Assembly (NCBI RefSeq): GCF_002042965.1
Contig: NZ_MZNT01000008.1
Coordinates: 310,001-374,000, forward strand
From: Paenibacillus sp. 32352
Lineage (GTDB): Bacteria > Bacillota > Bacilli > Paenibacillales > NBRC-103111
DNA: 64,000 nucleotides
Direction: 5' to 3'
Positions 1 to 7,860 of this stretch are shown here, piece after piece (the stretch's first letter is position 1; each line of letters opens with the position of its first letter). Under the pieces are notes generated by a model. The model made no database searches and had not been told where the DNA came from. It saw only the letters and a program-made list of their open reading frames with translations. Made by a program: the position numbers and the translations under genes.

Positions 1-210
1 TCCGAACAGATCGGACATTTTGCCGAAGACCAGCATGGTGCTGGTCGCTGCAAGCATGTAAGCGGAGAATACCCAGCTCATGCTTTCAAAGCCGCCGATG
101 TCTTTAATAATGTGGCTCACCGCGGCCGAAGTGATGGTATTATCTAGCGATGACATCAGCAGACCGAGCGCCATGGCTAATAAGATCAAACCGTTATGCT
201 GCTTGCTCAT
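1..210 (-). CDS. MFS drug exporter, DHA2 type (N-terminal part)
   Basis: Only the first 70 codons are present; the gene continues beyond base 1. The translation starts MSKQHNGLILLAMAL, has a first membrane helix at about residues 7-27, then SLDNTITSAAV, the place of the conserved LDxTIVNVAL stretch of 14-helix DHA2 exporters. The visible part ends GKMSDLFG, the MFS motif A of the loop between helices 2 and 3. The ribosome site GAGGAGG lies inside the last codons of the upstream PadR gene, whose stop is 3 bases before this ATG, so the two are one operon. By family and context it should be a proton-driven multidrug exporter under PadR control; the substrate cannot be read. Confidence 0.85.
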   Translation of the reverse strand, partial: MSKQHNGLILLAMALGLLMSSLDNTITSAAVSHIIKDIGGFESMSWVFSAYMLAATSTMLVFGKMSDLFG

Positions 211-213
211 CTA

Positions 214-774
214 TCATTCCTCCTCAATTTGGTTGGTTGCAGGGCGTTCGCCTTGCTCCGTTTGCCTTATTTTAGCTAATCCTTCCTTGACGATCTTCAG
301 ATTGCTCTCCGCGCTGGCGATCCCGATTTGGATGCAAATTTCCTGCGTCGGCGTCATGTATTTGCCGAAGCGCTCGTAGTCTTTTTTCAATCGCACGAGG
401 TGCGCTTCCTCTCTAAGGATAGCTTCTTCCATCCAGCTTTGGATCAGCTCAAAGTCGGCGAATTGGCCGAAAAACATCCGAACCATGAAATCAGAGCGAA
501 GCACGTTATCCTGCAGCTTGCTCTCCAAATAGCTGTGGAATTGCGCTTTGCCTTTTTCCGTGATGGTGTACACGTTTTTGTTAGGCTTTCCCTGCTGCTC
601 GATGCTTTCCTTGGTAATGAGCTCCTCTTTCTCCATCTTGCTTAGGGTAGGGTAGATGGTACCGAAGCTTGCGTCAAAAAAGTAGGAAAGCAGCTCTTCG
701 AATTGCTGTTTAATGTCATAGCCGGACATGCTTTTGCCCATCAATAAACCAAGAATCGCGTCTTGACCTGTCAT
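214..774 (-). CDS. PadR family transcriptional regulator
   Basis: A 186-residue PadR protein. Residues 1-85 form the winged helix: QDAILGLLMGKSMSGYDIKQQ, then FGTIYPTLSKMEKEELI (recognition helix) and the wing. The remainder is the helical PadR C-terminal dimerisation domain (Vir-like). I start at the internal ATG preceded by GGAGTG; an upstream extension in frame lacks a ribosome site and would run into the operators. It is the first gene of a two-gene unit with the DHA2 exporter, the usual arrangement of a ligand-released repressor and its pump. Two palindromes lie in its promoter, so self-repression is likely. Confidence 0.88.
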   Translation of the reverse strand: MTGQDAILGLLMGKSMSGYDIKQQFEELLSYFFDASFGTIYPTLSKMEKEELITKESIEQQGKPNKNVYTITEKGKAQFHSYLESKLQDNVLRSDFMVRMFFGQFADFELIQSWMEEAILREEAHLVRLKKDYERFGKYMTPTQEICIQIGIASAESNLKIVKEGLAKIRQTEQGERPATNQIEEE

Positions 775-786
775 CTTTGTCACTCC

Positions 787-846
787 TATATCGAACTGAT
801 ATAATGATCGTGAGGTTATATTAACATCCGATATATATCGTGTCAA
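787..846 (-). promoter_or_regulatory. padR-mfs promoter with two palindromic operators
   Basis: Reading the minus strand, TTGACA (846-841) and TAATAT (823-818) are separated by exactly 17 bases. The spacer holds the perfect 12-base palindrome CGATATATATCG (829-840), and a second site TATATC-N5-GATATA (787-803) lies between the -10 box and the ribosome site. Both share a GATATA/TATATC core, which suggests two PadR dimers blocking polymerase. Confidence 0.75.
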
Positions 847-974
847 TATATAGACTTGCCTTATTTTGCCCAAAATATTCAAAACCTTTTTGCGCTTCCA
901 GGGGTTTTATTGGATAATGAAGTCAGGATATCGTCTTTATTCCAACTACTACATAGATTTCAGGAGGGCTTTTC

Positions 975-1982
975 ATGAGCCAGGCTTCGATTCAACATGT
1001 ACTTTTTGATGATGTGCCTTCGATTCAACTGGATGCCGGAGGATACCGGGCTGTTATTGCGTACGCGGTGGGCAGCAATATGGTCGAGCTTAGCCGGCCT
1101 GCCGAAGGGTTGAGCTTTCTTCGCACCCCGGATAATGGAGAGCTTCTGCGGCAAAAAAGCCAACGCTACGGGCTGCCCCCCTTATTTCCTCCTAACCGGA
1201 TTATTGACGGGAAATTTTCCACGCCATACCGGGATTATGTTCTCCCGTTGAACAGCTCGGACGGGGCTCATTTCATGCATGGCATTTTGCACAAACGTCC
1301 TTGGCGTATCGAATCGGAGAAGGTTCTTGAGAACGACGCAGCCGAGGTGGTTCTTGTTATGGACATGGGTAAGGACGGTGAAATGTATCCCTATTTTCCT
1401 CATGAATTTACTTATGAGCTCACCTATACCTTGTCAGAGCAGGGTCTTCATCAGCTGGTGCGGATTACGAACCATAGCCATGAACCGATGCCGCTTGGGG
1501 TTGGATTTCATACGGCGCTGCGCGTCCCGTTTCACAAGGAAGGACGGGAGGAGGACTACCGTCTCGCGATTTCCGTAGGGGAAGAATGGGACCTGACGCC
1601 ATTGTTCGTGTCTACCGGCAAGCTGCTGCCATTATCCGAAGCAGATCGAGCACTGCGCGAGGAAGGAATTGCTCCAACGGGGGAGCCGTATGCGAAGCAT
1701 TTTACAAGCAGCGCCGTGGAGCGGAACGGCAAGCCGTTTACAGGTGCTGTAATGAAGGATACGGCAAGGAACATCAGCCTGGTCTATGAGGTCGATCGTA
1801 AATATGGGCATTGGACGGTTTGGAATGATGACGGCAAGAGCGGATTTACATGCCCTGAGCCGCAAACCTGGACGAATAACGCGCCTAACGTGCCGCTCCC
1901 AGGGGAAGTGACCGGATTCCGGCTGCTGGAGCCGGGAGCGACCTGGTCGGCATGGACGAAGCTATCTGCAGAGCTAGGCTAG
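975..1982 (+). CDS. Aldose 1-epimerase (galactose mutarotase) family
   Basis: A 335-residue galactose-mutarotase-fold protein that would interconvert alpha and beta anomers of an aldose in the cytoplasm. Visible family marks are LFPPNRI near residue 75, the HGILHKRPW segment holding the substrate-binding histidine, GVGFHTALRVPF with the second histidine of the active site, and the late CPEPQTW segment. Length fits the family. AGGAGG lies 9 bases before the ATG. A Gfo/Idh/MocA dehydrogenase follows after 48 bases and both end at one terminator, so they probably act on the same sugar. The exact sugar is not evident. Confidence 0.85.
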   Translation: MSQASIQHVLFDDVPSIQLDAGGYRAVIAYAVGSNMVELSRPAEGLSFLRTPDNGELLRQKSQRYGLPPLFPPNRIIDGKFSTPYRDYVLPLNSSDGAHFMHGILHKRPWRIESEKVLENDAAEVVLVMDMGKDGEMYPYFPHEFTYELTYTLSEQGLHQLVRITNHSHEPMPLGVGFHTALRVPFHKEGREEDYRLAISVGEEWDLTPLFVSTGKLLPLSEADRALREEGIAPTGEPYAKHFTSSAVERNGKPFTGAVMKDTARNISLVYEVDRKYGHWTVWNDDGKSGFTCPEPQTWTNNAPNVPLPGEVTGFRLLEPGATWSAWTKLSAELG

Positions 1983-2030
1983 ATTTGTAAGGAAGAAGCA
2001 TGATGGAATCATTAAGGGGAGAGTGAGTCG

Positions 2031-3002
2031 ATGACACTGCAAATCGGATTTGTCGGCACCGGAGGCTTTACGAAGTTTCACTGCAATTTATTGGCCAAAA
2101 TGGATGGAGTGCAAATACGGGCCTTCTGCGCGACGAACCTGGAGAAGGCGGATCGGCTAGCCGCTGAGTGGCAGGGAGCCGAAGGCTACGACAGCATTCA
2201 CCGGATGCTGGACGAGACGTCCCTGGACGCCGTCTACATTTGCGTTCCCCCGATGGCTCATGGAGAAATCGAAACCGCGTTGATTGAGCGGGGCATCCCC
2301 TTTTTCGTAGAGAAGCCGGTGGGGCTGGATCTGGAGCTTCCTCACGCGATTTTGCAAAAGGTTCAGGAGAAAAAGCTGATTACCTCCGTCGGGTATCATT
2401 TCCGGTATATGGATTCCACGCAGCGTGCGGCGGCGGTGTTAGCCGAGCGTACGATCGGGATGGGTCTCGGCTACTGGATGGGCGGAATGCCACGGGTGGC
2501 TTGGTGGCGCAAGCAGGACGGCTCCGGCGGGCAGTTCATCGAGCAGACGACGCATATCGTCGATTTGATGCGCTATCTGATGGGCGAGGCGCTGGAAGTG
2601 TACGCAGCCTACGGCAGCCGTTTTATGCATACCGTGGAAGAGGGAGTAACGACCCCGGATGTCGGAACGGTGACGATCAAGCTGGCGAGCGGCGCGGTAG
2701 CGACTATCTCGAACACGTGCATGCTTCCTGCAGGAGGGCCGACAGGTCTGCATCTGTATACGGATCAAGGCATTATGGAGCTGACACAGGGAGGTTTGAA
2801 GGATATCGGCAAAACGATAGTGTGCGAATATAAGAATCAGAGCAACGCTTACGTTCGCGCGCATGAAGCGTTCCTTCATGCCGTACGGACAGGCGATACG
2901 AGCGGCATACTATCCACGTACGAAGATGCGGTCAAAACACAGGCGATTGCTGTAGCTGCTCTTCAATCTGCCGAGCGGGGAGTACCTGTACGTCTAGGCT
3001 GA
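2031..3002 (+). CDS. Gfo/Idh/MocA family NAD(P)-dependent oxidoreductase
   Basis: A 323-residue two-domain oxidoreductase. The N-terminal Rossmann fold begins IGFVGTGGFTKFHCNLL (dinucleotide-binding GxGxxG variant), and VEKPVGLDLEL carries the EKP signature with the catalytic lysine at about residue 95. The C-terminal alpha/beta domain contains the GGQFIEQTTHIVDLMRYL segment typical of substrate-binding residues in the family. It is probably co-transcribed with the upstream mutarotase and would oxidise a sugar or cyclitol. Substrate cannot be assigned. Confidence 0.88.
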   Translation: MTLQIGFVGTGGFTKFHCNLLAKMDGVQIRAFCATNLEKADRLAAEWQGAEGYDSIHRMLDETSLDAVYICVPPMAHGEIETALIERGIPFFVEKPVGLDLELPHAILQKVQEKKLITSVGYHFRYMDSTQRAAAVLAERTIGMGLGYWMGGMPRVAWWRKQDGSGGQFIEQTTHIVDLMRYLMGEALEVYAAYGSRFMHTVEEGVTTPDVGTVTIKLASGAVATISNTCMLPAGGPTGLHLYTDQGIMELTQGGLKDIGKTIVCEYKNQSNAYVRAHEAFLHAVRTGDTSGILSTYEDAVKTQAIAVAALQSAERGVPVRLG

Positions 3003-3010
3003 TGAGAATA

Positions 3011-3050
3011 AACGGAGTGTTCGCCGCAGAACGCTCCGTTAGTCTTTTTT
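3011..3050 (+). terminator. Intrinsic terminator of the mutarotase/oxidoreductase unit
   Basis: ACGGAGTGTTC and GAACGCTCCGT form an 11-bp stem with one G-U pair, followed by a T-rich tract ending TCTTTTTT. Confidence 0.85.
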
Positions 3051-3139
3051 CACCGGCAGGTTCAAATAATGGTCACAGTCAAGTGTGGAAAAATATGGGA
3101 TACTAGAGAGGTAACGCATAAGGCGGAGGAGGTCTTTCG

Positions 3140-3346
3140 ATGGCCCTGGAGGTTCAATGCTTTACCTGCAACGGCAAATTTCTTCTTGATCCTAGCGACC
3201 CGCAGTATAGGAAGATCAAAACCAAGCAAACCAAATATTATGTATGCCGATCCTGCAATTCGTCGATCCAAGGAGAGGCCGTGAAGCAAACCGGCTTGGA
3301 TCCCAAGCTGCTTGATCCGAAAGGCTATGACAAATTCATCCCGTAA
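3140..3346 (+). CDS. Small zinc-ribbon protein, YlaI/DUF2197-like
   Basis: A 68-residue protein with two CxxC knuckles, CFTC near residue 7 and CRSC near residue 37, spaced as in the DUF2197 proteins typified by B. subtilis YlaI. It should bind one zinc ion and is probably cytoplasmic; the function of the family is unknown. The start is set by GGAGGAGG eight bases upstream. It is a single-gene unit between a terminator and the PPK2 gene. Confidence 0.65.
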   Translation: MALEVQCFTCNGKFLLDPSDPQYRKIKTKQTKYYVCRSCNSSIQGEAVKQTGLDPKLLDPKGYDKFIP

Positions 3347-3461
3347 CTCCTTTTCGCCCGCACAGCTGAAAGGGTAAAAACATCAGAGAAATTGGCTGCA
3401 GCCTAGATTTGAGACAGGTTACATTCTTGTAAAACTATGGATATTTCAGGAGGCTGATCTT

Positions 3462-4280
3462 GTGCTGAAAAACTACATCTGGCCCCGCGGAAAGAAAAAG
3501 AAGCTAAGTCAATACGATCCGGAGGATACGGGATTAGCTGCGAGTAAGGAAGAAGCCGCTGAAGCTGTGGAGAAGCTGAAGGAGGAGCTGCAGCAGCTGC
3601 AGGACATGCTATTCGCCCAAAAGAAATATTCGGTGCTTATTGTATTTCAAGGGATGGATTGCAGCGGCAAGGACGGTGTTATTAAAAAGGTGCTGTCTGG
3701 TGTGAATCCGCAGGGCTTCAAGGCGGTTTCGTTTAAAAAACCGACGACGGATGAAGCAGCTCATGATTTTTTATGGAGAACCCACAAGGAAGTGCCTGCC
3801 CGGGGCTACATCACCGCCTTCAATCGTTCTTACTACGAGGATGTGCTCATAACCCGCGTCCACGAACAGATCGATGATGAAGAGGCAGAACAGCGCTTTA
3901 AGCACATTAAGCATTTTGAAAAGCTGCTGAGCGACCATAACACCGTAGTCATTAAGCTTTTTCTCCATATATCCAAAGACTTTCAAATCTCCAAAATCGA
4001 GCAAAGGCTACAAGACCCGTCCAAAATGTGGAAATTCGATCCTAATGATTTGCTGGAGCGCAATTTCTGGGATTCCTATGAAAAGGCATACGAGGATGTT
4101 TTCAATAATTGCAGCTTCAAACACGCTCCATGGCATATCATCCCTTCGAATCATCGCTGGTACCGTGATTATGTTGTTCTAAGCATCATAGTCGATGAGC
4201 TGCGAAAGCTGCCACTGGAATATCCCGAGCCGGATGCGCAAGTGAAGGAACGAATCCTGCTGCTTCCGGACAGCAAGTGA
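3462..4280 (+). CDS. Polyphosphate kinase 2 family protein (PPK2)
   Basis: A 272-residue polyphosphate:nucleotide phosphotransferase. Walker A reads GMDCSGKDG at residues 64-72 and the Walker B/lid region AFNRSYYEDVL at about 119-129, followed by the helical lid with ISKIEQRLQDPSKMWKF and the WYRDYVV stretch. A coiled-coil-like segment rich in Glu/Leu precedes the kinase core (residues 29-50). Members use polyphosphate to phosphorylate NMP or NDP; the class cannot be fixed by eye. Start is GTG with AGGAGG eight bases upstream. It stands alone between terminators. Confidence 0.9.
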   Translation: MLKNYIWPRGKKKKLSQYDPEDTGLAASKEEAAEAVEKLKEELQQLQDMLFAQKKYSVLIVFQGMDCSGKDGVIKKVLSGVNPQGFKAVSFKKPTTDEAAHDFLWRTHKEVPARGYITAFNRSYYEDVLITRVHEQIDDEEAEQRFKHIKHFEKLLSDHNTVVIKLFLHISKDFQISKIEQRLQDPSKMWKFDPNDLLERNFWDSYEKAYEDVFNNCSFKHAPWHIIPSNHRWYRDYVVLSIIVDELRKLPLEYPEPDAQVKERILLLPDSK

Positions 4281-4291
4281 TGATCCCAAGA

Positions 4292-4330
4292 AGAGCGGTC
4301 AACATGCTAATGTGCTGGCGGCTCTTTTTT
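4292..4330 (+). terminator. Intrinsic terminator after PPK2
   Basis: An imperfect stem whose outer arms are AGAGC and GCTCT closes over a short loop and is followed by TTTTTT. Confidence 0.7.
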
Positions 4331-4494
4331 GTCCTATCGGTATCCAGCCTCTTGTTCCACTGATTGGTTCCTCCTCAGGTAAGTTTACTTATAATCAAAA
4401 AACCTCTTGCTGCCTTATAAGACCGGCTTGTAAAATAATACCAACCCTGAATGGAAGATGAGTTTGGAATAAACAAAGCAAGGAGAAATGGTAT

Positions 4495-4659
4495 ATGAAC
4501 AACATTGCATTGATCTGTCCTACTCATGATCCTGCCGGCGGCAATATAGGCTTTATTCGTACCTATGCAGGGCAGCTACGTGAGATCTATCGAGATATCT
4601 ACATTACAGTGAGCGATGAAAGCGATAACAGAGTTGTTCATGAATTGGTTCCAGCATAA
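4495..4659 (+). pseudogene. 54-codon ORF, probably the truncated start of a larger gene
   Basis: The reading frame begins with a good ribosome site (AAGGAG, spacing 11) and an ATG, and encodes MNNIALICPTHDPAGGN, then a GFIRTY/DIYITVSDE stretch, ending abruptly after 54 residues. The text has the look of the first beta-alpha units of a glycosyltransferase-like or Rossmann domain rather than of random sequence. Nothing downstream continues it in any frame before the aldo/keto reductase. I read it as a truncated remnant. It could instead be a genuine short peptide gene. Confidence 0.45.
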
Positions 4660-4761
4660 GATTCAAGTGTAATGGGGGCGGACGGCTTAGCCTTGCATCA
4701 TAAGCGAAACGATAAAGTGAGCACACCAACGCTGTTAATCCATGGAAAGGGATGAGGCTTG

Positions 4762-5619
4762 ATGTTATACCGAAGATTAGGAGTGACGGACGTACAAATT
4801 CCTGTAATCGGTCAAGGAACCTGGAAGCTCGGGGAGAACCCGAGTAACGCTGCGAGAGAAATCGAAGCCTTAAGGTTTGGTTTGGAAAATGGGATGACCT
4901 TGATCGATACGGCAGAGGAATATGCCAAAGGCGGCTCGGAGCGCATCGTAGGCGAGGCAATTGCGGACGTGCGCAAGGAGGTCTTCCTGGTTACGAAGGT
5001 GTCCGCCAAGAATTGCTCGTACGAAGGAGTTTTGCGGGCGGCGGAGGCCAGTCTGGAACGGCTGCGAACCGGCTATATCGACCTTTATTTGCAGCATTGG
5101 CCCAGCCCGCAGTTCGAGGTGGCGGAGACAATGAGCGCGATGGCCGAATTAGTCGATAGAGGCTGGGTCCGGTACGTTGGGGTCAGCAATTTTAGCCCTG
5201 AGCTGATGATGGAAGCGCAGCGCGCTTTGGGCAAGCATCCCCTGGCCTGCAATCAGGTAGGCTATCATCTGAACGATAGATCGGTCGAGAAGGATATATT
5301 GCCTTATTGCCGAAGCAATGGAATAACCGTTATGGGCTATTCCCCGTTCGGTTATGCTCCCGAGGTGTTTGGCAAGAAAGGCTTTCCAGCACCCGGTACG
5401 AAAGAAAGAGCCATTCTTGAGCAGATCGGAGCCAGGCACGGGAGGACGGCTCATCAGGTTGCGCTAAACTGGATCCTCCGTCAGGAAGGCATGGTGACCA
5501 TCCCGAAGGCCGCCGGCATCGAACATATAAGAGATAATAGAAATGCTATAGGCTGGGAACTGGACGTAACCGAGCTGGAGTTGATAGAAAGCGCCTTTCC
5601 CGTAACAGCGGGGGATTAA
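4762..5619 (+). CDS. Aldo/keto reductase
   Basis: A 285-residue TIM-barrel NAD(P)H-dependent reductase. The tetrad is visible: Asp in TLIDTAEEYAKGG, Tyr of the same segment, Lys in LVTKVSAK, and His in YLQHWPSP. GVSNF and the late TIPKAAGIEHIRDN segment (cofactor phosphate binding) follow in order. An in-frame TTG precedes the ATG by one codon; the ATG is the better spaced from GATGAGG. It is followed after 19 bases by an APH-fold kinase, so the two may be co-expressed. Physiological substrate unknown. Confidence 0.9.
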   Translation: MLYRRLGVTDVQIPVIGQGTWKLGENPSNAAREIEALRFGLENGMTLIDTAEEYAKGGSERIVGEAIADVRKEVFLVTKVSAKNCSYEGVLRAAEASLERLRTGYIDLYLQHWPSPQFEVAETMSAMAELVDRGWVRYVGVSNFSPELMMEAQRALGKHPLACNQVGYHLNDRSVEKDILPYCRSNGITVMGYSPFGYAPEVFGKKGFPAPGTKERAILEQIGARHGRTAHQVALNWILRQEGMVTIPKAAGIEHIRDNRNAIGWELDVTELELIESAFPVTAGD

Positions 5620-5638
5620 CAGAGCGGAGGGAAACAAA

Positions 5639-6646
5639 GTGGATCAGCAACAGGCTATCCAAGCGGCAGTACGAAAGGCGTATTTTCATAAGGACCAGGA
5701 CATAAGGACGAAGCCCGTCCCTTATGGAGTGAATAACACTACGTGTTATGTGCTTTCAGGAGAACAAAAGTACGTTTTCCGCATCTACGATAACCGCCAT
5801 GACGAGCAGCCCATTCAATTCGAGCTGAACGTGCTGGCTTCATTGAAGCGGCAAGACCTATCCTTTGAAGTCCCTGCCCCTGTACATAATCAAGAAGGAC
5901 AATGGATTACGAGGATGGATAACGGAAAGCTCGGCGTATTATTTCATTGCATTCCGGGTGATCGGCCCCGTCCGGAGGATGCTTATCGGTTCGGGCGGGC
6001 TGCAGGGGAGCTGTCGGTTGCCCTGGGCTCCATTGAAGTTTCCGGCAAGCCGCCATACCGCGGAGGCTCCTATCATTTATATGAGGTTCATCCTCTCATT
6101 TCCAAAGAGATGCTACATGAAAGCCTGTCTCGGCCGGCGGACCCGGAGGATGCTCGGGCTGCGGAATTTATGCTGCAAGAGGTTGTTTCGATGGAAAAGA
6201 AGAAAGAGAGCTTTTCACGAATGCCTCATCAGTTGGTGCATGGCGATCTTGCATTGAGCAATATGTTGATTCACGATGGACGCATTTCCGGTATATTGGA
6301 CTTTGAATTTTGTTCACCGGACGTCAGAGCGATGGAACTTGCTGTAGGCTTAATGTCATTCGTTCAAGAGGAGAGTTCCTTTCTTAACATGGCGGAAAGC
6401 ATAATTTCCGGATACAGCGAACAGGCTTCGTTAACCGCTGAGGAGATCGGCATGCTTCCCAGCCTTATCAGACTGAGGTATATAGGGTCGTATATCCATC
6501 ATCTTGGCCGTTCAGCAGCAGGAGTGGGAACATTCGATGCGGCACGCAAAAGGCTGCATTCATTCTTGAAGCTTTCGGAAGCTCTTGTACGGACTGAGGA
6601 GGCATTGCTGCAGCTTGGTTCCAAGTATTTGGCGGCGCGTTCTTAA
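5639..6646 (+). CDS. Phosphotransferase, APH/choline-kinase fold
   Basis: A 335-residue kinase-fold protein. It shows the nucleotide lysine region YVFRIYDN, the catalytic loop LVHGDLALSNMLI with the HGDxxxxN signature, and the metal-binding DFEF (DFG equivalent) in SGILDFEFCSP. These define the APH superfamily, which includes antibiotic, homoserine, choline and fructosamine kinases. Start is GTG with AGCGGAGGG upstream. The variant DFE rather than DxD is common in the uncharacterised subgroup. Whether it gives antibiotic resistance cannot be told from sequence. Confidence 0.82.
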   Translation: MDQQQAIQAAVRKAYFHKDQDIRTKPVPYGVNNTTCYVLSGEQKYVFRIYDNRHDEQPIQFELNVLASLKRQDLSFEVPAPVHNQEGQWITRMDNGKLGVLFHCIPGDRPRPEDAYRFGRAAGELSVALGSIEVSGKPPYRGGSYHLYEVHPLISKEMLHESLSRPADPEDARAAEFMLQEVVSMEKKKESFSRMPHQLVHGDLALSNMLIHDGRISGILDFEFCSPDVRAMELAVGLMSFVQEESSFLNMAESIISGYSEQASLTAEEIGMLPSLIRLRYIGSYIHHLGRSAAGVGTFDAARKRLHSFLKLSEALVRTEEALLQLGSKYLAARS

Positions 6647-6705
6647 GCCAGTGCAATAGCAGCAACTTACAGGATGGCAAGCCGATTCGGAATGGGAGTT
6701 GTTCT

Positions 6706-7023
6706 ATGAAGCTTTTTACGAAAGAAATAAAGAATATCGAGGTAGAGGGACGTTTATTTCATTGCATCATCGATCAAACCCCGCAGCTTGAAGCCGTCAT
6801 ATTCAAAATCTATCCCGCAAGCACCAAAACGTCGTATTGCCAGATGTCGTTTTCCTGGACGGCGGCCTGGTCTGTAACGTTTCATAAGCCTAGTGTTTGT
6901 GCCAGCTTAATACGGTATGCGTTGGGAAGCGGCTGGGATCCCAGCCTTGAAAAAAATAGATGGGAAATTCCCGATGCCGATTTTCTTATTCATAAATTGC
7001 AGCTTGATAACCTGGAAGGGTAG
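6706..7023 (+). CDS. Hypothetical protein, 105 residues
   Basis: I do not recognise the family with certainty. The protein has no membrane segment or signal, is of mixed alpha/beta composition, and contains TKTSYCQMSFSW and FHKPSVCASLIRYALGSGW, a layout seen in small stand-alone proteins of Bacillales that resemble immunity-type proteins. A GGGAG ribosome site precedes the ATG at normal spacing. A 12-bp terminator follows. It lies just upstream of the TOMM cluster but is separated from it by that terminator, so a link is not supported. Confidence 0.6.
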   Translation: MKLFTKEIKNIEVEGRLFHCIIDQTPQLEAVIFKIYPASTKTSYCQMSFSWTAAWSVTFHKPSVCASLIRYALGSGWDPSLEKNRWEIPDADFLIHKLQLDNLEG

Positions 7024-7113
7024 TATCGTTCTAAAATGGATTTGGAGCGGGCGATTCACGAGCTAGTTCAGGCGTATGCGGTTTGAGTCATTTTTCATAT
7101 AAGCTGTTCCAAT

Positions 7114-7149
7114 AGATGATTTCCGAAGTGACCGGGAGTCATCTTTTTT
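7114..7149 (+). terminator. Intrinsic terminator before the TOMM cluster
   Basis: AGATGATTTCCG pairs with CGGGAGTCATCT (12 bp including G-U pairs) and is followed by TTTTTT. It isolates the peptide cluster from upstream transcription. Confidence 0.75.
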
Positions 7150-7363
7150 CATTTGCAACGCAAGATGCCCTGCGAACTCCCTCTTGAATCAACACTCTGC
7201 AGCATCGAGAGCTTGCTCTGGTACAAATGCCCATAAAATGGGCGGTTGACTCAGTAACAAAAGCGGAGATGCTCCATACATTGGAATTATGTTTCAGAAG
7301 CGATCGAACCTTCCTTCCTGCCTTCACTCGCAACCAGAAAAAAATATTTGGAGGTTTTACCCG
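7150..7363 (+). other. Leader/promoter region of the precursor peptide gene
   Basis: No gene seen. The stretch must contain the precursor promoter, but I find no convincing -35/-10 pair; a small hairpin CCCAT-AAA-ATGGG occurs near 7230. The only sure element is the ribosome site GGAGG about ten bases before 7364. Confidence 0.4.
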
Positions 7364-7681
7364 ATGAATGAATTCCAAAATGATCTTCAACAACTGAATG
7401 TATCCCAATTTCAAGCGAGCGACATGACCCCTTGGGTCGATGAAAGCCAGTACCAGGCAGCTCCATTCCCAATGGGTGCGGATCCTAACGACCCGTCCAG
7501 GCTATGTGTCGGTTTTTGTGCGGGATTCTGCGGCGGCTTTTGTGGTGTGTTTTGCAGCGGCTTTTGTGCGGGCGTCTGTGGCGGCTTCTGCGGTGGTTTT
7601 CGCTGTGGAGGATTCCGTTGCGGTGGTTTCCGTTGCGGAGGATTCCGCTGCGGTGGATTCTGCGGCCATCGCTGCCGTTAA
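7364..7681 (+). CDS. TOMM precursor peptide, heterocycloanthracin/sonorensin-like
   Basis: A 105-residue precursor. The leader (residues 1-47) starts MNEFQNDLQQLNVSQF and is Gln/Asp-rich, as in the heterocycloanthracin/sonorensin bacteriocin family. The core has 14 cysteines at 48, 52, 56, 60, 64, 68, 72, 76, 81, 86, 91, 96, 100 and 104, embedded in Gly/Phe (CVGF, CAGF, CGGF, then CGGFR). Ring-forming residues are almost only Cys, with a single Ser, so the product would be thiazole-rich. A longer in-frame ORF begins 75 bases upstream, but GGAGG before this ATG and the leader similarity decide the start. The modification enzymes begin 180 bases downstream. Target and activity are unknown. Confidence 0.9.
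   Translation: MNEFQNDLQQLNVSQFQASDMTPWVDESQYQAAPFPMGADPNDPSRLCVGFCAGFCGGFCGVFCSGFCAGVCGGFCGGFRCGGFRCGGFRCGGFRCGGFCGHRCR
7601..7660 (+). repeat. Four tandem 15-bp repeats in the precursor core
   Basis: Four near-identical 15-mers (7601, 7616, 7631, 7646), each encoding Arg-Cys-Gly-Gly-Phe, differ only at third positions or one purine. The array can change length without a frameshift. Confidence 0.9.
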
Positions 7682-7729
7682 GCCATTAGATTCTGAGTTG
7701 TCAACGTTCGGCAGTCCTGCCGAGGAACT

Positions 7730-7768
7730 ATGCCCCTCACAACATGATGTTGTCAGGGGCATTTTCTT
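7730..7768 (+). terminator. Intrinsic terminator between precursor and maturation genes
   Basis: ATGCCCCT (7730-7737) pairs perfectly with AGGGGCAT (7755-7762), and the inner arms extend it to about 16 bp with one mismatch, followed by TTTTCTTC. Its position, after a gene needed in excess and before genes needed in small amounts, suggests partial readthrough sets the ratio. Confidence 0.8.
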
Positions 7769-7860
7769 CATGGCAAGGCATGTCGGACGAAACTGCCTAC
7801 ATATAATATACAATACATTGTACCATAAACTGGCAATTCGCAATCGTTAGGAGGAGTGAA

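Noticed and set aside
7802..7807. TATAAT ahead of the TOMM enzyme genes
   Set aside because: No -35 box at 16-18 bases upstream; kept only as a weak possibility of an internal promoter.
7502..7843. Minus-strand ORF rich in Ala/Thr/Glu opposite the precursor core
   Set aside because: Its composition is the antisense image of the Cys/Gly repeats; it has no ribosome site.
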